A stretch of 64,000 nt of DNA, taken from the NCBI RefSeq assembly GCF_000187585.1, contig NZ_GL732463.1:1176894-1240893 (forward strand). Direction: 5' to 3'. Made by a program: the position numbers and the translations under genes. Below the pieces are notes generated by a model that worked only from the letters and a program-made list of their open reading frames with translations, was not told the origin of the DNA and did no database searches. Source of the stretch: Streptococcus peroris ATCC 700780. Its GTDB lineage: Bacteria; Bacillota; Bacilli; Lactobacillales; Streptococcaceae. Every line of letters begins with the position of its first letter. Position 1 is the stretch's first letter. This document shows positions 59,818-64,000 of the stretch, piece after piece.

Positions 59818-60150
59818 ATGAACCTCCTCATTCTTCTTGGTATCTTCACAGCCTTCTTAGCCCTTGCCTTTGCCCTTCTTCATTTATTGATCAGCCTTTC
59901 AGAGTTAAGAAAGGGCAAAAACACTCTGGGAAATCGGCTTCTGTTCATTGGAGGTAGCCTCGCGACTATATCTCTAATTTTCTACTTCCTTTTGCCGATT
60001 GTTGCTTTATTCATTTGGCTAATCGGCTGTGGTTTGATTTGCTACGGAGCCTATTGGAATGGCAAGCACAAAGAAAACTTCAATCCAGCCCACCATGTTA
60101 TTCGAGCGGGAATTGCACTAGTGCTTACCCTCTTATTAGCTTTGATATAA
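59818..60150 (+). CDS. Small membrane protein of unknown function
   Basis: This 110-aa protein has three or four hydrophobic segments (about residues 3-28, 42-60, 60-80 and 93-110) with polar connectors SELRKGKNTLGNR and NGKHKENFNPAHH. An AGAAAGGAAA ribosome-binding site lies upstream. It follows sczA by 38 bases and is probably cotranscribed. I do not recognise the family. Confidence 0.75.
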   Translation: MNLLILLGIFTAFLALAFALLHLLISLSELRKGKNTLGNRLLFIGGSLATISLIFYFLLPIVALFIWLIGCGLICYGAYWNGKHKENFNPAHHVIRAGIALVLTLLLALI

Positions 60151-60151
60151 T

Positions 60152-60176
60152 AAAAAGGATCGACTGATCCTTTTTT
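60152..60176. terminator. Terminator
   Basis: AAAAAGGATC and GATCCTTTTT form a 10-bp stem with a 4-base loop between the convergent small membrane-protein gene and the egtU operon. Confidence 0.9.
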
Positions 60177-60224
60177 ATTTACTGTTAAGAGTATCAACTA
60201 ATCCAATAATCCTTTGAGAATTTA

Positions 60225-61742
60225 TTACTTTATAATCCCTTCTTGCACCAAAAACTTACGTGCTACTTCTTCAGCTGATTTGCCTTCCACACCAACCTGG
60301 TAGTTCATCTGACTCATCTGACTCTCCGTGATTTTCCCAGCCAACTTATTAAGAATGCCTTCTAATTCTGGATGTTTTTTAAGAAGAGCCTCTTTCATCA
60401 GTGGCGCCCCTTGGTAAGGAGGGAAGAGTTGCTTGTCATCTTCTAGGACCACTAGATCATAACGAGCAATCTCCGCATCCGTCGAATAGGCATCCGTGAT
60501 TTGAATATCTCCTGACTGAATAGCTTGATAGCGAAGAGCTGGTTCCATGGTTGCTACATTAAGATTGAGTCCGTAGAGAGACTGTAAGCCCTTGTTTCCA
60601 TCCTTACGGTCATTGAATTCGAGTGTAAATCCTGCTTTTAGCTGACCCTCAACCTTTTTCAAATCTGAAATCGTTTTAAGGCCATATTCTTGTGCAATCG
60701 TTCTTGGTACAGCTATTGCATAAGTATTTTGATAAGCCATAGGCTTAAGAAAGGCGAGTTGATCCTGTTTTAAGATACCATCACGCGCTACTTCATAAAC
60801 CTTTTCTGGATCATGACTAACTTTTGGAGAGGGCTGCAATAAACTTTCAGTTATAGTACCTGAAAACTCAGGATAAATATCAATGTCACCTTTTTTCAAA
60901 GCTTGATAAAGAAAGTCAGTCTTCCCAAAGTTAGGTTTAACCGTCACCGTCATATTGGTATTTTGCTCGATGAGAAGTTTATACATATTCATAAGAATTT
61001 CTGGTTCAGGTCCCAACTTCCCAGCTATAACCAGATTTTCTTTCTCTTTATTAGGAATCATGCTTGGAGCATAACTAGCTCCCAAACCAAGGAACATAAC
61101 AGCAAAGGCTGCAACAATCGTACGCAACTTTGCCTTTTCCAACCATTTGAGAACAGCATTAAAGAGAATGGCCAAAATGGCTGATGAGATTGCACCGATT
61201 AAAATCAGACTAGCATTCCGACGATCAATTCCCAAAAGGATAAAGGAGCCCAATCCTCCAGCTCCAACAAGAGCCGCTAGAGTCGCTGTCCCTATAATCA
61301 TGACAGTCGCTGTCCGAACTCCCGATACAATGACAGGCATAGCAAGGGGAATTTCAAACTTCTTGAGTCGCTCCCACTTGGTCATACCAAAAGCAACCCC
61401 TGCTTCCTCAAGACTTGGATCAATACCATTCAAGGCTGTGATTGTATTCTCCAAAATCGGGAAAATAGCATAAATAACAAGAGCTGTAAGGGCTGGCAAA
61501 GTTCCAATCCCCATCAATGGAATGAAAAGTCCCAGAAGAGCCATGGAAGGAATGGTCTGGAAGATACCAGCCACTTGTAGCACCCAGTTCGCTGCTTTTT
61601 TGTGACTATTTAGATAAACAGCAAGTGGGATCGTCAGAAAAATAGCTACCAATAAGGTTAAAAGAGATAATTGCAAGTGCTGTCCTAGGGCCGTTACCCA
61701 GTCTCCAAAACGCTCTTGAAAGGTTGAAATGAAATTAGACAT
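60225..61742 (-). CDS. egtUBC: EgtU-type ABC importer, fused permease and substrate-binding domain
   Basis: This 505-aa protein joins a permease (five or six membrane segments in residues 15-220, with the ATPase-contact EAA-like loop [25 protein letters not shown], core [13 protein letters not shown]) to a C-terminal solute-binding domain (from about residue 230, [18 protein letters not shown]). It is the syntenic equivalent of the pneumococcal gene long named choline transporter proWX and more recently shown to bind ergothioneine (EgtU). Substrate identity here is by homology and position. The start at 61742 ([13 protein letters not shown]) overlaps the ATPase gene by 8 bases. Confidence 0.88.
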   Translation of the reverse strand: MSNFISTFQERFGDWVTALGQHLQLSLLTLLVAIFLTIPLAVYLNSHKKAANWVLQVAGIFQTIPSMALLGLFIPLMGIGTLPALTALVIYAIFPILENTITALNGIDPSLEEAGVAFGMTKWERLKKFEIPLAMPVIVSGVRTATVMIIGTATLAALVGAGGLGSFILLGIDRRNASLILIGAISSAILAILFNAVLKWLEKAKLRTIVAAFAVMFLGLGASYAPSMIPNKEKENLVIAGKLGPEPEILMNMYKLLIEQNTNMTVTVKPNFGKTDFLYQALKKGDIDIYPEFSGTITESLLQPSPKVSHDPEKVYEVARDGILKQDQLAFLKPMAYQNTYAIAVPRTIAQEYGLKTISDLKKVEGQLKAGFTLEFNDRKDGNKGLQSLYGLNLNVATMEPALRYQAIQSGDIQITDAYSTDAEIARYDLVVLEDDKQLFPPYQGAPLMKEALLKKHPELEGILNKLAGKITESQMSQMNYQVGVEGKSAEEVARKFLVQEGIIK

Positions 61743-62463
61743 GACGGCCACCTCCAAACAAGTTCGCTACAAAGTCTGTCGCAGGTGCTTGTAAAATGGT
61801 TTCAGGTTCTGCAACCTGGCGAATTTCTCCATCCTGTAAAACGGCAATGCGATCCCCTAATTTTATAGCCTCGTCCGTATCATGTGTTACAAAGATGGTG
61901 GTCATACCGAACTCCTTGTGTAAGTTTTTGGTGAGATCCTGCAACTGCTTGCGAGAAATGGCATCCAAAGCTGAAAACGGCTCATCCATCAGTAAGATTT
62001 TGGGTTCTCCAATAATGGCTCGCACAATGCCAACACGTTGTTGTTCTCCACCTGACAGCTCGTAGGGTTTACGATCGGCGTAATCAGAGGCTGGAAGGCC
62101 TACTTTTTCTAAGAGTTCTTCCGTTTTCGAAGTGATTTGCTCCTTACTCCAACCCTTCATCTCAGGAATCAATGATATATTTTCGGCAACGGTCAAGTTT
62201 GGAAATAAGGCAATAGCTTGAAGGACATAACCAGTAGACAGACGTAATTCGCGTTCATCATAGTCCTTGATTCGTTTCCCATCCATGTAGATATTGCCAT
62301 CAGTCGGCTCAAGTAGCCGATTGATCATCTTGATCATGGTGGTTTTCCCTGATCCTGAAGGACCCACTAGCACCATGAATTCTCCATCTTCAATATGGAG
62401 ATTGACATCTTTTAAAATATCCTTATCCGTGTAGCGCAAGGCTACATGTTTATATTCAATCAT
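61735..62463 (-). CDS. egtUA: ABC importer ATPase of the EgtU/ProV type
   Basis: The 242-aa ATPase from ATG 62463 ([15 protein letters not shown]) powers the EgtUBC permease. It has Walker [11 protein letters not shown]-loop region [13 protein letters not shown], signature [10 protein letters not shown], Walker [13 protein letters not shown] and the switch His in VTHDTDEA. It lacks the CBS domains of osmotic ProV/OpuA ATPases, which fits a non-osmotic importer. An ATG at 62478 has AAGGAG directly touching it, so the next ATG, with AGGAA at proper distance, is preferred. Confidence 0.9.
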   Translation of the reverse strand: MIEYKHVALRYTDKDILKDVNLHIEDGEFMVLVGPSGSGKTTMIKMINRLLEPTDGNIYMDGKRIKDYDERELRLSTGYVLQAIALFPNLTVAENISLIPEMKGWSKEQITSKTEELLEKVGLPASDYADRKPYELSGGEQQRVGIVRAIIGEPKILLMDEPFSALDAISRKQLQDLTKNLHKEFGMTTIFVTHDTDEAIKLGDRIAVLQDGEIRQVAEPETILQAPATDFVANLFGGGRHV

Positions 62464-62523
62464 ATTCTTCCTCACCATCTCCTTAAAAGCTAAGATCCTT
62501 ATCTAACTTTTTATAAGAGTATA

Positions 62524-62566
62524 ATCATTATTATGATATTGTAATACTAGAAATTACATCTGTCAA
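62524..62566 (-). promoter_or_regulatory. Promoter of the egtU operon with two palindromes
   Basis: On the minus strand TTGACA (62566-62561), 17 bases, TACAAT (62543-62538). TGTAAT-N7-ATTACA (62540-62558) fills the spacer and part of the -10. A second perfect palindrome, ATCAT-TATT-ATGAT (62524-62537), covers the predicted start point. Both look like repressor sites. Confidence 0.7.
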
Positions 62567-62597
62567 CAATTTTGATTTGAAATCATATATAAGAAAA

Positions 62598-62621
62598 AGA
62601 GTTTGGCTAAGGCCAAACTCT
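62598..62621 (-). terminator. Terminator of the lipoprotein gene
   Basis: On the minus strand AGAGTTTGGC and GCCAAACTCT pair around a 4-base loop, followed by TTTTTC. Lies after the lipoprotein stop. Confidence 0.9.
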
Positions 62622-62634
62622 CCATTATGATTGA

Positions 62635-63774
62635 TTATTCTTCTTCCACCAAACGTTTAAACTCTGCTTGGATTTCTGTATTTTCTGTCGGTTTTAAGTA
62701 CATGATTCCACCATTTGTCGTTGGTGAATGAAAAACAATCGTTTCTCCTGTGTTAGTTATCGCAAAAAAGTAACTATGCACATCTGGGTATTTATCCCAA
62801 TTACTATAACGCTCTACAATTCGGTACTGGGCATTTCCTAGACCTGTATCCGTATACTCAGCATTCATTTTCTCACTTGGTCCATCATCCCTAAGTGTAT
62901 AGAGGTGGTCAGCCCCTACATCTCCTCCTGAAATTCCCTTTTTATAATTCGGTTGGCCTAGCCTTTCTCCCCAGCCCTTAATGAATGCTTCTAATTTAGC
63001 AGATTTACTAGCATTCCAAGGAGCTTTTTGTTTTTCTCCCGTGATAGTCGTCGAGCCACTAGAACCTTCAAATTTCTGCCAATCTAGTTGATTGAAATTC
63101 ATTAATTCTGACTCTGATTTACCAAAATCAGAATGCAAACTTTTGTTACCTGGAACACGAATGTTCTGTTCCTGAATTTTATTTGCTGCTTGCTGGTTCG
63201 GATTCATATGATAAAGTACCCCTCTGCCTTCACCTGATCCAGAGGACCAGCTTAATTCTAGTATATCTCCATCCTTATAGATATTCATAGAATTTCTAGC
63301 ACCACCATGGCCCGCTACAAAACCTTCTGCTAAAAGTATCGGTTTCTCATTCACAAGATAATAGAGACCCGAAATAAAATACTCACCACTTGATTGCTCA
63401 ATACCAACTAGCAATTCCTCTACACCATCTTGATTAAGATCCGCATATGCATATCGTATCTTATCTGCTTGATAAATCGCATTTTCAACTGACCAACTAT
63501 TGATAGGCCGTTCAGTGCCTTGTAAACTCTTATAGAGATCAGCAATTGCATTAACATCCTTCGGTGTAGATAGTATTTTTTGGTAATTATCAAAAACTGG
63601 CTTGTAAAATTCTTTAAAACTTTTCTTAGACTCCACGCTTGTTTGTTCATTTGTAATTGATTGACTGATACTTGTTGATAAACTCATATCATTACTAATA
63701 TGATTTCTACAACCAAACGTAAAAAAACTAAAGAATAGAACTAACAAGCCTCCTAAGACTCTCATATCTTTCAT
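62635..63774 (-). CDS. Putative lipoprotein with DUF4767-like C-terminal domain
   Basis: The 379-aa protein begins with a signal sequence (RVLGGLLVLFFSFFTFGC) whose TFGC is a plausible, slightly irregular lipobox with the lipidated Cys at residue 22. A Ser/Thr-rich linker follows, then a segment with ADLNQDGVEELLVG, resembling an EF-hand or FG-GAP-type calcium loop. The C-terminal 110 residues starting near WNASKSAKLEAFIKGWGERLGQ (core KLEAFIKGWGERLG) fit the DUF4767 family. Function unknown, probably anchored outside the cell. AAAGGGG is the ribosome-binding site. Confidence 0.8.
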   Translation of the reverse strand: MKDMRVLGGLLVLFFSFFTFGCRNHISNDMSLSTSISQSITNEQTSVESKKSFKEFYKPVFDNYQKILSTPKDVNAIADLYKSLQGTERPINSWSVENAIYQADKIRYAYADLNQDGVEELLVGIEQSSGEYFISGLYYLVNEKPILLAEGFVAGHGGARNSMNIYKDGDILELSWSSGSGEGRGVLYHMNPNQQAANKIQEQNIRVPGNKSLHSDFGKSESELMNFNQLDWQKFEGSSGSTTITGEKQKAPWNASKSAKLEAFIKGWGERLGQPNYKKGISGGDVGADHLYTLRDDGPSEKMNAEYTDTGLGNAQYRIVERYSNWDKYPDVHSYFFAITNTGETIVFHSPTTNGGIMYLKPTENTEIQAEFKRLVEEE

Positions 63775-63880
63775 AAAGAACCCCTTTACAGTTAAACTTA
63801 GTTAATGCAGTAATTTCACTTACATTATATCAAATATTTAACTTTTATAGGAAGAATAATATAAAATCAAGGAAATAAAA

Positions 63881-63900
63881 AAAGAGCTATATAGCTCTTT
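63881..63900 (-). terminator. Terminator after tRNA-Ser
   Basis: AAAGAGCTAT/ATAGCTCTTT is a perfect palindrome followed (minus strand) by seven T in total. It ends the tRNA transcript. Confidence 0.8.
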
Positions 63901-63905
63901 AATTA

Positions 63906-63993
63906 CGGAGAATAAGGGATTCGAACCCTTGCGCCAGTTACCCGACCTAACGATTTAGCAAACCGTCCTCTTCAGCCTCTTGAGTAATTCTCC
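63906..63993 (-). tRNA. tRNA-Ser (anticodon GCU)
   Basis: On the minus strand the 88-base sequence has matching acceptor ends GGAGAAT/ATTCTCC, a GCT anticodon in GGTTTGCTAAATCG, a T-arm GGTTCGAATCC, and the long variable arm typical of class II tRNAs (Ser). CCA is not encoded. It reads AGC/AGU serine codons. It stands alone with its own terminator. Confidence 0.95.
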
Positions 63994-64000
63994 TATTAAT

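Overview
The window comes from a low-GC Firmicute and reads throughout as a mitis-group Streptococcus chromosome (S. mitis, S. oralis or a relative of S. pneumoniae). The evidence is gene order: gmk-rpoZ-priA-fmt-rsmB-phpP-stkP, the yqeG-yqeH-yhbY-nadD-yqeK-rsfS cluster, exoA next to a dpn restriction locus next to galT-galK-galR, czcD/sczA next to the EgtU transporter, and a BOX repeat. The species cannot be fixed from the window alone. Apart from three incomplete or broken genes (stkP cut by the left edge, and two single-base frameshifts) coding density is normal. There is no rRNA, CRISPR array, phage or insertion sequence, and only one tRNA, at the right end.

Layout. 1-6.9 kb: a seven-gene minus-strand operon for nucleotide supply, RNA polymerase omega, replication restart, initiator-tRNA formylation, rRNA methylation and the PhpP/StkP phospho-signalling pair. 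7-16.6 kb: RNase Y, TmcAL, the ribosome-assembly/NAD cluster, CorA and an MscS channel. 16.7-26 kb: SstT, an ArAE-type membrane protein, TypA, RsuA, a tandem duplication of a small membrane-protein gene, a rhodanese-like protein, a truA-pdxK-ECF vitamin operon and a frameshifted acetyltransferase. 26-31.4 kb: the competence prepilin peptidase CclA and a cellobiose-type PTS operon with a TIM-barrel-like DUF7916 protein, divergent from a ROK regulator. 31.4-38.3 kb: the complete trpEGDCFBA operon behind one strong promoter and two T-box riboswitches in series. 38.3-45 kb: a DegT-type aminotransferase with a bactoprenol-linked sugar transferase, a heterodimeric ABC exporter, and a DUF421/DUF3290 pair. 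45-54 kb: exoA, a VOC protein, a GATC restriction-modification cassette, a thioesterase and the gal genes. 54-64 kb: BOX element, zinc alcohol dehydrogenase, a large ABC transporter that looks acquired, CzcD/SczA zinc efflux, the EgtU-type ergothioneine importer, a lipoprotein and tRNA-Ser(GCU).

Most notable is the dpn locus (46.5-49.7 kb). It encodes DpnM- and DpnA-like methylases and a DpnII-family endonuclease, with an additional PD-(D/E)xK-type endonuclease gene between dpnA and the DpnII gene. That gene is broken by one extra base in a five-base homopolymer, so the enzyme may be switched off reversibly or decaying. dpnM looks leaderless, and dpnA keeps a competence (SigX) box inside its own 5' coding end. 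Other items worth attention are the tandem T-boxes, a 133-bp hairpin-rich element with terminal inverted repeats upstream of yhbY's end, and a roughly 375-bp tandem duplication that carries a copy of the rsuA 3' end.
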